Below the pieces are notes generated by a model. It worked only from the letters and a program-made list of their open reading frames with translations, was not told where the DNA came from and searched no databases. This document shows, in pieces, positions 42,344 to 50,177 of a stretch of 64,000 bases of DNA (the stretch's first letter is position 1; every line of letters starts with the position of its first letter). The stretch spans positions 62,001 through 126,000 of the forward strand of contig NZ_DASZKT010000276.1 in the NCBI RefSeq assembly GCF_035552695.1, read 5' to 3'. Made by a program: the position numbers and the translations under genes. Source of the stretch: Actinospica sp035552695 (GTDB lineage: Bacteria > Actinomycetota > Actinomycetes > Streptomycetales > Catenulisporaceae).

Positions 42344-43651
42344 TCAGTGGACGAGCTCGCGGGTCGGGGTGGGCAGCAGGGGACGCCGGTCTCCCCCGGT
42401 GCACAGGCCCGCGCGATGCGCCGCGATCTCGGTTCGGAACGTCATCAGGGCACTGCGGACGAGGCGGGCGCTGCCGTCCGGGTGGTGGCAAAGGCCGCGG
42501 CCCTCGATCATGCCGCACCAGCGTTCCAGCCTCTCGACGAGGCCTTGGTCGCGCGCGGCCCGGCGCGGGTCGGCGAGCTGCTCCAGCGCGGCGGCGATGC
42601 GCGGCAGTCCGTTGAGGCACGGACCGCACTGGCCGGCGGATTCGAGCGCCAGATAGCGCACGAGGTGCGCGGTCTCGGCCAGGCCGCAGCGATCGTTGGG
42701 CAGCGCGGCGATCAGACCGGCGCCGAGCGGCACGCCGAGCTCCGCCTCCGTCAGCCGAGCCTGCCGGGCCGGCGGCGCGGGGATCCACGAACCGTGATAC
42801 CCGCCGATGAGCACGGCCTCGACCGGCTCGGCATCGGAGATCAGCGGCCAGAGCCGCGCGCCCGCGGCGCTGTGCACGACGCGCGGACGGTTCCGGCCCG
42901 GGTAGACCGTGAACAGCTGCGGGCCGGGTTCGGCCGCGGTGCCGTAGCCGCGAAACCAGTCGGCTCCGTACCGCGCGATCAGGGCCACCTGGGCGACCGT
43001 CTCGACGTTCTGCACGAGGGTCGGGGCGCCGCCGACGCCGCGCTCGCGCACCGAGTGCTCGGTGTACGAAGGCATGCCCGGGCCGCCGTTCAGCGTCGAG
43101 ACGAGCGCCGCGGACTCGCCCGCGATGAACCGGCCGGGCACCTCGGCGAGCTCGATACTCACGCCGTCGTGCCGCACGTCGCGCTCCTTCACGGCATCGC
43201 GCAACCGGCGCACGAGGTCGCCCCGGCCGTTCGGCGCGCCCGCCTCGACCGCCAGGATCGCGCGCGTCGCCCGCAGCTCCCGGCCGAGCAGCACCAGGCC
43301 GTCCAGCACCAGGTGCGGGGCCAGCCAGAGCAGGTGCTTGTCCTTGTGGCTGGCCGGTTCTCCCTCGCAGCCGTTGGCGATGATCGTCGGGGCGATCCGG
43401 CGGGCCCGCGCCGCGCCGGAGACCGAGACGATCTTGCGGTACAGCGGGAACCCGGCGCCGCCGCGGCCGCGGACCCCGGCGTGACCGAGCAGCGCGGCGA
43501 GCTCGCCGAGCGGCAGCCGGCCCGGATCCGGCAGCGCGCCGTAATACGCACGGTGCTCGGCAGAATTCAGCGGGTGCGTCGGCAGTAGTCCTGCTTCGGC
43601 GTGCCGAGTCTGCGGCACGACGGTCTCGGTGGCGTTGTCGGTGGCTGTCAT
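42344..43651 (-). CDS. NuoF-like NADH-flavin/iron-sulfur oxidoreductase (SLBB)
   Basis: A 435-residue homologue of complex I subunit F. GVRGRGGAGFPLYRKI is the FMN/NADH glycine loop, and IIANGCEGEPASHKDKHLL and PGRFIAGESAALVS match NuoF. The SLBB region follows. The C-terminal cluster motif is ESAGQCGPCLNGL plus GLCHHPDGS: the first Cys of the usual ESCGxCxPC motif is Ala, leaving three Cys. It lacks NuoE/NuoG partners, so it is a stand-alone NAD(P)H or ferredoxin dehydrogenase. Its start overlaps the stop of the membrane cytochrome gene (ATGA), so the two are likely one complex. Confidence 0.86.
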   Translation of the reverse strand: MTATDNATETVVPQTRHAEAGLLPTHPLNSAEHRAYYGALPDPGRLPLGELAALLGHAGVRGRGGAGFPLYRKIVSVSGAARARRIAPTIIANGCEGEPASHKDKHLLWLAPHLVLDGLVLLGRELRATRAILAVEAGAPNGRGDLVRRLRDAVKERDVRHDGVSIELAEVPGRFIAGESAALVSTLNGGPGMPSYTEHSVRERGVGGAPTLVQNVETVAQVALIARYGADWFRGYGTAAEPGPQLFTVYPGRNRPRVVHSAAGARLWPLISDAEPVEAVLIGGYHGSWIPAPPARQARLTEAELGVPLGAGLIAALPNDRCGLAETAHLVRYLALESAGQCGPCLNGLPRIAAALEQLADPRRAARDQGLVERLERWCGMIEGRGLCHHPDGSARLVRSALMTFRTEIAAHRAGLCTGGDRRPLLPTPTRELVH

Positions 43652-44241
43652 ACGCGGACTCCGCTCCTCGTGGTCTGCAGAACTTGGGCCGGGGTACGGC
43701 GGGACCGCTCGATCTGGACCGCGATGCGCCAGCCGAGCGCGCCGAGGACGGCGAGCACGCAGGCGATCGTCAGCCAGAGCTGCCAGCCGGTCATCACCGC
43801 GCCGCTACCGGCGCCGAGGCCGATCGAGTGCGCGATCGCGATGGGCCAGAACGCGTAGGCGAGCCAGTGCACCACCCGCCAGAAGCGCGGGCTGATCCGG
43901 TCGCGCAGCAGGCTGGTGACGACGAGCGCGATCATCAGGTCGACCGCCACGGCGCCGAGGCCGATCCACAGCGGCTCGTAGCTCGAGGCGAACGGGATGA
44001 ACGTCGAGATCACCGAGATGTTCACGTAGCTGTCGAGGATCGCGGTGCCGATGTGCACCGCGAGGAAGACCATGGACAGCAGCGAGATCGAGCGGTGCAG
44101 GGCCACGACGCTGAAGCGCGGCAGCCCGGGCAGCCGTCCCTGGCCGACGACGGCGATGCCGAGCAGCATCACCATCGTGTAGAGCACCAGGGTGACGATG
44201 CCGGTGCCCTGCGAGGTGTACCAGAGCACTGTCGAGTTCAT
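43648..44241 (-). CDS. ferric-reductase-like di-heme transmembrane protein
   Basis: A 197-residue protein of about six helices in the FRD/YedZ-like group. Two pairs of His with heme-bridging spacing are visible: ALHRSISLLSMVFLAVHIG (14 apart) and RVVHWLAYAFWPIAIAHSIG (13 apart, on two helix ends), which fits two b-type hemes spanning the membrane. It lacks the FAD/NADPH tail of true ferric reductases. The NuoF-like gene fused by ATGA overlap downstream may provide it. The ATG at 44241 overlaps the ApbE stop. It would carry electrons across the membrane. Confidence 0.85.
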   Translation of the reverse strand: MNSTVLWYTSQGTGIVTLVLYTMVMLLGIAVVGQGRLPGLPRFSVVALHRSISLLSMVFLAVHIGTAILDSYVNISVISTFIPFASSYEPLWIGLGAVAVDLMIALVVTSLLRDRISPRFWRVVHWLAYAFWPIAIAHSIGLGAGSGAVMTGWQLWLTIACVLAVLGALGWRIAVQIERSRRTPAQVLQTTRSGVRV

Positions 44242-45266
44242 GCCCACGCCACCTCGGCGTCCCGCGGCCAGCCGGGCGTGTAGACGATCGGCCCGCCGTT
44301 CTCCGGCACCAGCCGCGCGGGCAGTCCGTGCATGGTCAGCCAGGCCGGGGCCTTCACGCCGAGCAGGATCGCGGCCGTGGACGCGGTGTTCGCGTCCAGG
44401 CAGTTGCCCGCGGCCACGCTGACCGTGCGCCAGGGCGTCGCCGCCGGCAGGCCGGTGCGCGGGTCGAGGATGTGGTGCAGCAGGTCCCCGCCGCGCAGCC
44501 AGCGCCGCGACGCGATGCCGGAGGTGGCCAGGCCGCCGTCCGTGATGCTGATCTCGGCCTCCGGCCCCAGCTCGGCCGGGGACTGCGGCACCTCGGTGGC
44601 CACGCCGGCCGCGGTGCGCACGTCGGTGCGGTCGCGCACCGTGATCCGCCAGCACCGCTCGCCGTCCGAGCGCAGCGGCGGCTGACCGGCCACGGCGATG
44701 TCCCCGCCGAGCGCCACCAGCACGCCGCACTCGGCGACCTTGGCGAGCTCGGTGGCGGCGCTGTCGGCGGCCCAGGCCTTGGCGGTGGCGCCGAGGTCCA
44801 GCGTGATCCCCTCGCGCAGCCGCAGGATACAGGGGCCTGACACGCCGTCGGCGGGCCGCTCGAGGTCGACCAGGTGCCAGCCCGGCACCGGCCGCAGCGT
44901 GACCCGGATCGGGGCGCCGTCCGGCTCCATCAGCTCGAAGTCGCGGTCGTAGCCGACCGCGGCCATCGCGGCGCCGACGGTCGGGTCGACGAGCCCGTCG
45001 GTCAGCCTGGCCGCCCGGATCGCCGCGGCGAGCGCGTCGGCCAGCAGCGGGCTGATCTGCACCGGCCCGGTGGCGCGGCAGACCGTGGAGATCTCCGAGT
45101 CGCGGCGGAACCGGCTGCACGCGCCGTCCACCGCGTCGAGCCAGGCCGTCAGCCGGGTCCGGCACAGGTCGAGCTTGCCCGGATCGGCGACGACGAGCCG
45201 TACCGAGCAGCCGAGCGCGCGCCATTCCGCGCCGGCCGGGGCGAGGGGTTCCGTCTGAATGGTCAT
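44238..45266 (-). CDS. apbE: ApbE family FAD:protein FMN transferase
   Basis: A 342-residue flavin transferase. Motifs are GCSVRLVVADP near the N-terminus, CSRFRRDSEISTV, TDGLVDPTVGAAMAAVGYD, LDLGATAKAWAADSAATEL, VALGGDIAVAG, DGGLATSGIASRRW and HHILDPRTGLPA with the metal-binding residues of the family. ApbE attaches FMN covalently to a Ser/Thr of extracytoplasmic electron-transfer proteins. No signal peptide is obvious here. The start overlaps the stop of the Ser-rich protein (TGATG) and its stop overlaps the cytochrome gene. No FMN-binding-domain substrate is encoded in the window, so its target is open. Confidence 0.9.
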   Translation of the reverse strand: MTIQTEPLAPAGAEWRALGCSVRLVVADPGKLDLCRTRLTAWLDAVDGACSRFRRDSEISTVCRATGPVQISPLLADALAAAIRAARLTDGLVDPTVGAAMAAVGYDRDFELMEPDGAPIRVTLRPVPGWHLVDLERPADGVSGPCILRLREGITLDLGATAKAWAADSAATELAKVAECGVLVALGGDIAVAGQPPLRSDGERCWRITVRDRTDVRTAAGVATEVPQSPAELGPEAEISITDGGLATSGIASRRWLRGGDLLHHILDPRTGLPAATPWRTVSVAAGNCLDANTASTAAILLGVKAPAWLTMHGLPARLVPENGGPIVYTPGWPRDAEVAWA

Positions 45267-45577
45267 CACGAGCTCCCTGAATTCGCGTCGCTGCTGCCTG
45301 AGGAGGAATTGGAACCGCTCGAGGAACCGGAGCCCGAAGTAGTCGAGCTCGAACCCGTGCTGCTGCTCGCCGTCGGCGTGGACGAGGAGGTGGTGAGCGT
45401 GCTGCTGGACGAACTCGAGCCCGTCGACGAGGACGAACTGCTGCTGTGCGTCGCTTTGGGCACGGTGGCGGCCACGGCGAGCGATCCCGCGATCCCGCTC
45501 GCGGCCACGATCGCCGTGATCGTCGCGGCCCGCGCCCTGCCGTGCCGCACCGAGCGGGCGGCGCCTTCTGCGTCCAT
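45266..45577 (-). CDS. small membrane-anchored Ser/Thr/Gly-rich protein
   Basis: A 103-residue product: a basic N-terminus (RSVRHGRARAA), one membrane helix (TITAIVAASGIAGSLAVAAT), then about 60 residues made almost only of Ser, Thr and Gly. ATG at 45577 has GGAG seven bases upstream, and the stop overlaps the apbE start, so it is probably a real gene and the first of the operon. The outer tail is disordered. As ApbE modifies Ser/Thr, the tail is a conceivable but unproven flavinylation or glycosylation site. It might otherwise be a spacer or cell-wall tether. Confidence 0.62.
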   Translation of the reverse strand: MDAEGAARSVRHGRARAATITAIVAASGIAGSLAVAATVPKATHSSSSSSSTGSSSSSSTLTTSSSTPTASSSTGSSSTTSGSGSSSGSNSSSGSSDANSGSS

Positions 45578-45997
45578 GACTCAACTCCGTCAAGGGAAGT
45601 TATCGATCTGTGACTCCAAAGCTGCACGGGCCGGATGAGAAGATCATGAATGCAGCCTGGTCTCCGGCTGACTTCCGAGATCTATGCGTGCTCTCAGGTC
45701 GGCGGACTCGCGGCCGCGGCGGTTCGCGCCGGAAATTGTAGGGAAACAGTTAAGACGGCTCCGGCTACGCACCGCGATTCTGGCGGCCGTTTCGCAAAGC
45801 TTTGCCATGAGATGATCCTTCGGCTTCCGATATGCGCCTTGTCCGGATTACGACAGTGCTCTGACCGGAAATCGCGCTTGACGCCATTTGCCGTGCCGCC
45901 TACGTTCTGAACGCCGCCCTTCGCTCGCCGATTGTTGCGCGGAGCCGCGTTTCCGTGTGCTGCCTCAATGCATATCTCATCATTCTGGAGTTCACCC
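45578..45997. other. 420-base intergenic stretch between divergent transcription units
   Basis: No gene seen. It is less G+C-rich than the neighbouring genes. On the plus strand it holds a good sigma70-like promoter (45878-45906) for the phosphoesterase pseudogene, and a ribosome site (GGAG) eight bases before that ATG. It must also contain the minus-strand promoter of the Ser-rich/apbE operon, which I could not place. Confidence 0.6.
45878..45906 (+). promoter_or_regulatory. -35/-10 promoter for the phosphoesterase (pseudo)gene
   Basis: TTGACG at 45878-45883 and TACGTT at 45901-45906 are separated by exactly 17 bases, the best consensus-like promoter seen in the window. Transcription would start near 45913, giving an 85-base leader. 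Confidence 0.6.
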
Positions 45998-47034
45998 ATG
46001 AACCAGCCCGACAATCCGTCGGTCTACTCACGTCGCAGGTTCCTGCAGCAGGTCGGCGCGGCCGGCCTGGCCGGGGTCGGCGCCCCGATGCTCGGCGCAC
46101 CGGTCGCCTCGGCGCTGACCGCCTCCGGCACGAAGCCGCAGGCCGGCTCGACCCCCATCAAGCACATCATCGTGTGCTGCCAGGAGAACCGCTCCTTCGA
46201 CACGTATTTCGGCAAGTACTCGAAGCTGCCGTCCGGATACGGCATACCCGCCGGCTGGTCGAATCCGAACGGCAGCGGCGGAACGGTCAAGCCGTTCCAC
46301 TTCACGAACCTGACCGGCAACGGCTACGACCCCAACCACTCGTGGAGCGCGATCCACAGCGAGTGGAATCAGGAAAGATGAATGGCTTCGACACGACCAT
46401 TGGCAAGAACGCCCTCGGTTACTTCCAGGCCGCGGACCTGCCGTACTACTACTCGCTGCTGCCGAAGAACACGCTCTGCGCGAACTACTTCTGCGGAGTG
46501 CTCAGCGAGACCTACCCGAACCGGCTGAGTCGAACAGCATCACGTTCAAGAACTACAACTTCCACTGCCCTTCGAATTACTCGATTCTCGCCCTGTTCAA
46601 GAACTGGGCGACCGGCGGCGCGAACAACGAGCTGAACCAGTCGATCATCTCCGCGGTGCAGAAGTCGGCCGCGTGGTCGAGCACCGCCATCTTCGTGACG
46701 TACGACGAGGGCGGCGGCTTCTTCGACCACATCGCCCCGCCGCAACTCGACGCCTACGGGCCCGGTATGAGCGTGCCGATGCTCATCGTCTCCGCCTACG
46801 CCAAGCCGGACTACGTGGACACCGCGTTCTCCGACCACAGCTCGGTGCTCAAGTTCATCGAGTGCGTCTTCGCCCTGCCGACGCTCGCGTCGATCAACCA
46901 CCAGTTCGACACCAGCACTCACTCGACGAACAACGCGACCGGCGGCAAGGCCTTCCCGCCGCGCGACGGCAACGCGAAGCTCAGTGACCTGACCAGTGCT
47001 TCAACTTCGCCGCTCAGGCGACGGGAAACGCTGA
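45998..47034 (+). pseudogene. Tat-exported phosphoesterase/phospholipase C-family gene, disrupted
   Basis: Parts of one acid phosphatase/phospholipase C-type gene lie in three frames. Segment 1 (45998-46381) has a twin-arginine signal (SRRRFLQQVGAAG) and the metal/nucleophile motif HIIVCCQENRSFDTYFGKY. A one-base loss near 46372-46376 ends it at TGA. Segment 2 begins in the next frame (MNGFDTTIGKNALGYF ... NYFCGVLSETYPNRL). After YPNRL (about 46529) the frame changes again and roughly 100 or more family residues are missing. Segment 3 continues with SITFKNYNFHCPSNYSILAL, IFVTYDEGGGFFDHI, and SVPMLIVSAYAKPDYVDTAF-type motifs. Near 46993 another one-base loss breaks the DLTQCFNF ending. Three lesions make it non-functional unless they are sequencing errors. 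Confidence 0.85.
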
Positions 47035-47081
47035 GATCCCCACCGGCGACTCCGCTGGCGGGCGGGGTGCCGGTGGGGATC
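47035..47081. terminator. 13-bp-stem hairpin between convergent genes
   Basis: GATCCCCACCGGC (47035-47047) pairs perfectly with GCCGGTGGGGATC (47069-47081), with a 21-base GC-rich loop. It lies between the phosphoesterase pseudogene and the end of the convergent binding-protein gene, so it probably acts as a bidirectional terminator. Confidence 0.75.
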
Positions 47082-47111
47082 GTCGATGCGGGCCGATCAA
47101 CTGGCCAGAGG

Positions 47112-48191
47112 TCAGCTGGCGGGCTCCGGGGTGGTCGTGGTCTTGAAGCCCTCGAGCTTGTTCGCCGCCTCCGCGTAGGTGTTGGTGAACGTCTCGCTCA
47201 TCTTCACATTGGAGGTGTTCACGCCGATCGTCTTCTCCGTCGCGAGCACCGTCTCCGGGCCGCCGGCGGGCATGATGCCGTCGGGCATGAACTGGGCCTT
47301 GTCCTGGGTCAGAGCCGTGATGTACTCGGCCTTGGTGAAGCCGTTGCTCTGCGTGTAGGCCTGCGGCAGCGCGTTCGCGATGTCGGCGGCCGAGTGGCTC
47401 GAGATCCAGTGCATCGTCGCGACCAGCGCGTCGACCACGTCCTGCGCCTCGGTCTGGTGCGCGCTGACCCAGGCGGTGGTGGCGAGCACGCCGGCCGAGG
47501 GCCACGTGCCGCCGAGCGCGGCGGTGGCGCCGGACGAGGTGGCGAGGTCGATCGCCGAGTAGCCGAGACCCTGCTGCTCGATCTGCAGCACGGTCGGCTG
47601 AGTCGTCATCAGGCACTGGGTCTTGCCGGTCTTGAGCGCGGCGATGGCGGTGGCGCCGTCGTTCACCGCGACCCGGCTGTACTGGCTCGTCGTCAGGCCG
47701 CCCTTCGAGGCCAGCAGCTGGGTCAGCTCGTCCGTGCCGGAACCGAGGTCGGTCACGCCGAGCGTCTTGCCGGACCACTGCGCGGCCGAGTGGATCCCGC
47801 TGTTCGTGGCGCACATCTCCCGCTCGCCCGGCGCGCCGGACAACTGAGCGATGTCCACGACCGACTTGCCCTTGGTCTGGAAGTCGATGGTGTGGATGTA
47901 CCACGCTCCGGCCATGTCGACCTGGCCGGAGGCCATCGCCTCCTCGGCGCCGATGCCGCCCTGCGTCTCGGTGCTCAGCACCATGTTGACGCCGTACTTC
48001 TTGTAGAAGCCGAGCTGCTGGGCGAGCTCATACGGCAGGTAGATCTGCTTGTCGATACCGCCGACCATGAGGCTCACCGTCGGCATCGAGCCGGCGCCTG
48101 AGCCGCCGCTGCTCGAGCTCGAGCAGGCGGTGAGGCCGCCGGCCAGCACCAGGGAGGCCGTGACGGCACCGATGGCTGTCTTCTTGAACAT
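47112..48191 (-). CDS. ABC transporter substrate-binding lipoprotein, NMT1/SsuA-like
   Basis: A 359-residue lipoprotein with lipobox LTAC (Cys23) and a Ser/Gly tether. The mature part has the type 2 periplasmic-binding pattern of nitrate/sulfonate/taurine/pyrimidine receptors: YLPYELAQQLGFYKKYGVNM, GAEEAMASGQVDMAGAWYIH, LGVTDLGSGTDELTQLLASK and a C-terminal helix TFTNTYAEAANKLEGF. The ligand is not inferable. The permease and ATPase genes lie directly upstream on the same strand (65 bases from the permease). The divergent CitA/CitB-like pair beyond the ATPase may sense the same ligand or a related one. Confidence 0.9.
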   Translation of the reverse strand: MFKKTAIGAVTASLVLAGGLTACSSSSSGGSGAGSMPTVSLMVGGIDKQIYLPYELAQQLGFYKKYGVNMVLSTETQGGIGAEEAMASGQVDMAGAWYIHTIDFQTKGKSVVDIAQLSGAPGEREMCATNSGIHSAAQWSGKTLGVTDLGSGTDELTQLLASKGGLTTSQYSRVAVNDGATAIAALKTGKTQCLMTTQPTVLQIEQQGLGYSAIDLATSSGATAALGGTWPSAGVLATTAWVSAHQTEAQDVVDALVATMHWISSHSAADIANALPQAYTQSNGFTKAEYITALTQDKAQFMPDGIMPAGGPETVLATEKTIGVNTSNVKMSETFTNTYAEAANKLEGFKTTTTPEPAS

Positions 48192-48256
48192 GGTTCACAG
48201 AACCTTTCCGTGTCTTCGTTGACTGACGGGGTGGAACTCGGGACCCGCGGCCGCGG

Positions 48257-49138
48257 TCAGATCGCCACGGCCTCGGACTGGGACGGCGGACGCCAGGACA
48301 GCAGGCGCCGCTCGAGGCGGGTGAGCAGGAACTCGACGATCAGCGTGATCACCGCGATGACGAACATCGTGGCGAACACCCCGTCCGGGTTGAACTGGTT
48401 CTGCGCGGTGCTGATGACCAGGCCGAGCCCGCTCTGCGCGCCGAGCACCTCGCCGACGATCGCGCCGACGATGGCGAAGCCGAAGGCGGTGTGCAGGCTG
48501 GCGATGATCCAGGTCAGCGCGGACGGCAGGGTGACGTCCTTGACGATGCGCAGCTTCGAGGCGCCGAGCACCCGCGCGTTGTTCAGGACGTTGCGATCCA
48601 CCTCGCGCACGCCCTGGAAGGCGTTGAAGAAGACCACGAAGAAGACCAGCACGGCGGCCAGCAGGATCTTCGGCGTCTGGCCGAGGCCGAACGCGACCAG
48701 GAAGATCGAGCCGAGCACGATACGCGGGATCGCGTTGAAGATCTTGATGTACGGGCCGATCACCCTGGCCATGAAGGGGCTCACGCCCAGGCCCACGCCG
48801 ATCACGATGCCGCCGACGGTGCCGAGCAGGAAGCCGAGGACCGCCTCGCGCATCGTCGTGAGGATCTGCGAGTAGTACGAGCCGAACTCGGTCGCCTGGT
48901 TGCCCTCGGTGAAGTAGTTCTTCAGCTGCTTCGCGATGCCGCTGGGCTGGCCGTAGAAGAACGGGTCGACGACCTTGGTCGCGGTCAGCACCTGCCAGGA
49001 ACCGATGATGAGCACGGCGAGGACGATCTGGGCGCCGATGATCTTCAGTCGGCGGGACCTGGCGACCCGGCGGCCGGAGTCGGCGGTCTTCTTCGCGGCG
49101 GACGGGACGGCGTCGGCCACGACCGTGTTCTGGCTCAT
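48257..49138 (-). CDS. ABC transporter permease, SsuC/TauC-like
   Basis: A 293-residue BPD-type permease with six helices (IVLAVLIIGSWQVLT first) after a charged N-terminus. The EAA loop is REVDRNVLNNARVLGASKLR followed by IVKDVTLPSALTWIIASLHTAFGFA (quoted in parts), the standard signature of the nitrate/sulfonate/taurine group, and it ends with IVEFLLTRLERRLLSWRP. The ATG at 49138 overlaps the ATPase stop by four bases (ATGA), so the two are translated together. Confidence 0.92.
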   Translation of the reverse strand: MSQNTVVADAVPSAAKKTADSGRRVARSRRLKIIGAQIVLAVLIIGSWQVLTATKVVDPFFYGQPSGIAKQLKNYFTEGNQATEFGSYYSQILTTMREAVLGFLLGTVGGIVIGVGLGVSPFMARVIGPYIKIFNAIPRIVLGSIFLVAFGLGQTPKILLAAVLVFFVVFFNAFQGVREVDRNVLNNARVLGASKLRIVKDVTLPSALTWIIASLHTAFGFAIVGAIVGEVLGAQSGLGLVISTAQNQFNPDGVFATMFVIAVITLIVEFLLTRLERRLLSWRPPSQSEAVAI

Positions 49139-49968
49139 GCTGCTACTCCTGCGGTCTTGGCGTAAGCGCGTTCGACTTCCTCGCGCAGCGACTCCCAGAT
49201 CTGCTGGTGCAGCTCGAGGAACTCCGGCTGGAAGCGGATGTCCTGGATGGCGCCGCGCGGGCGGGGCAGGTCGATGTCGAACACCGACTTGACCGTGCCG
49301 GGCCCCGAGGTCATCACGACGACGCGGTCCGCGAGGGCGACGGCCTCCTCGAGGTCGTGCGTGATGAAGAGCACCGAGGGGCGCATCTGCTCCCACAGCC
49401 CGATCAGCTCGGTCTGCATGATCGCCTTCGTCTGCACGTCCAGGGCGCCGAAGGGCTCGTCCATCAGCAGGATCCGCGGCTCGTTGATCAGCGCCGCGGC
49501 CATCGCCACGCGCTTGCGCATGCCGCCGGACAGCTGGTGCGGGTGCCGGTCCTCGAAGCCGGCCAGGCCCACCCGGCGCAGCCAGTCGCGGGCCGCCGCC
49601 TCGGCCTCCTTCTTCTTCACGCCGCGGAAGCTCGGGCCGAGCGCGACGTTGCCGAGAACGGTCTTCCAGGGCAGCAGCGCGTCGGCCTGGAACATGAAGC
49701 TGACGCCCTCGGCGATGCCGTCGACCGGCTTGCCCGCGACGCGCACCTCGCCCTCGCTGGGCTTGTCGAGCCCGGAGACCAGGCTCAGGGTGGTCGACTT
49801 GCCGCAGCCGGTCGGTCCGACGACGGCGCAGAACTGGCCCGGTTCCACCTCGAAGTCGACGTCCTTGATCGCGGTGAAGACGTCGCCGCTCGGGGTGAGG
49901 AACCTCTTCGCCACCCCGGATATCTCGATCCGGGCGCCGGGTACGCCGGTCACGGGCTGCGTTGCCAT
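49135..49968 (-). CDS. ABC transporter ATP-binding protein, SsuB/TauB-like
   Basis: A 277-residue ATPase. Walker A is VVGPTGCGKSTTL, the Q-loop is FMFQADALLPWKTVLGNV, the signature is HPHQLSGGMRKRVAMAAAL, Walker B with D-loop is ILLMDEPFGALDVQTK, and the switch His is VLFITHDLEEAVAL. The QADALLPW stretch is typical of the nitrate/sulfonate/taurine group. It is the first gene of the transporter operon, which runs ATPase, permease, binding protein. It is divergent from the sensor kinase gene across 209 bases containing a palindrome. Confidence 0.94.
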   Translation of the reverse strand: MATQPVTGVPGARIEISGVAKRFLTPSGDVFTAIKDVDFEVEPGQFCAVVGPTGCGKSTTLSLVSGLDKPSEGEVRVAGKPVDGIAEGVSFMFQADALLPWKTVLGNVALGPSFRGVKKKEAEAAARDWLRRVGLAGFEDRHPHQLSGGMRKRVAMAAALINEPRILLMDEPFGALDVQTKAIMQTELIGLWEQMRPSVLFITHDLEEAVALADRVVVMTSGPGTVKSVFDIDLPRPRGAIQDIRFQPEFLELHQQIWESLREEVERAYAKTAGVAA

Positions 49969-50081
49969 CGTGGACCCGCCTCCTTCTCTCCATTGATCTG
50001 GGGAGGCTCACGCTAGGCAGCGTGCCGCGGACGGTCTCGCTTTCGGCGGTAACCCGCGTTTTCCGCGTTCCCGAAGGTTTT

Positions 50082-50096
50082 GTGCATTGAGTGCAC
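50082..50096. promoter_or_regulatory. inverted repeat between the ABC operon and the two-component genes
   Basis: GTGCA-TTGAG-TGCAC, a perfect 5-base inverted repeat with a five-base centre, lies roughly midway between the divergent ATPase and sensor kinase starts. It is a good candidate binding site for the response regulator encoded at 51841-52584. Confidence 0.45.
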
Positions 50097-50177
50097 GAGA
50101 GGAACCGGATAACGGCTTGAAACAGTTTTCTCCGCATTCCTTGCCCTGAGGGGCGGCGACCTCGCAGAATCCGGAAT

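Noticed and set aside
46656..48101. 481-codon frame joining the phosphoesterase end to sequence antisense to the binding protein
   Set aside because: Only the first part (to about 46990) is phosphoesterase-like; the rest is an antisense shadow beyond a strong hairpin. Treated as part of the pseudogene.
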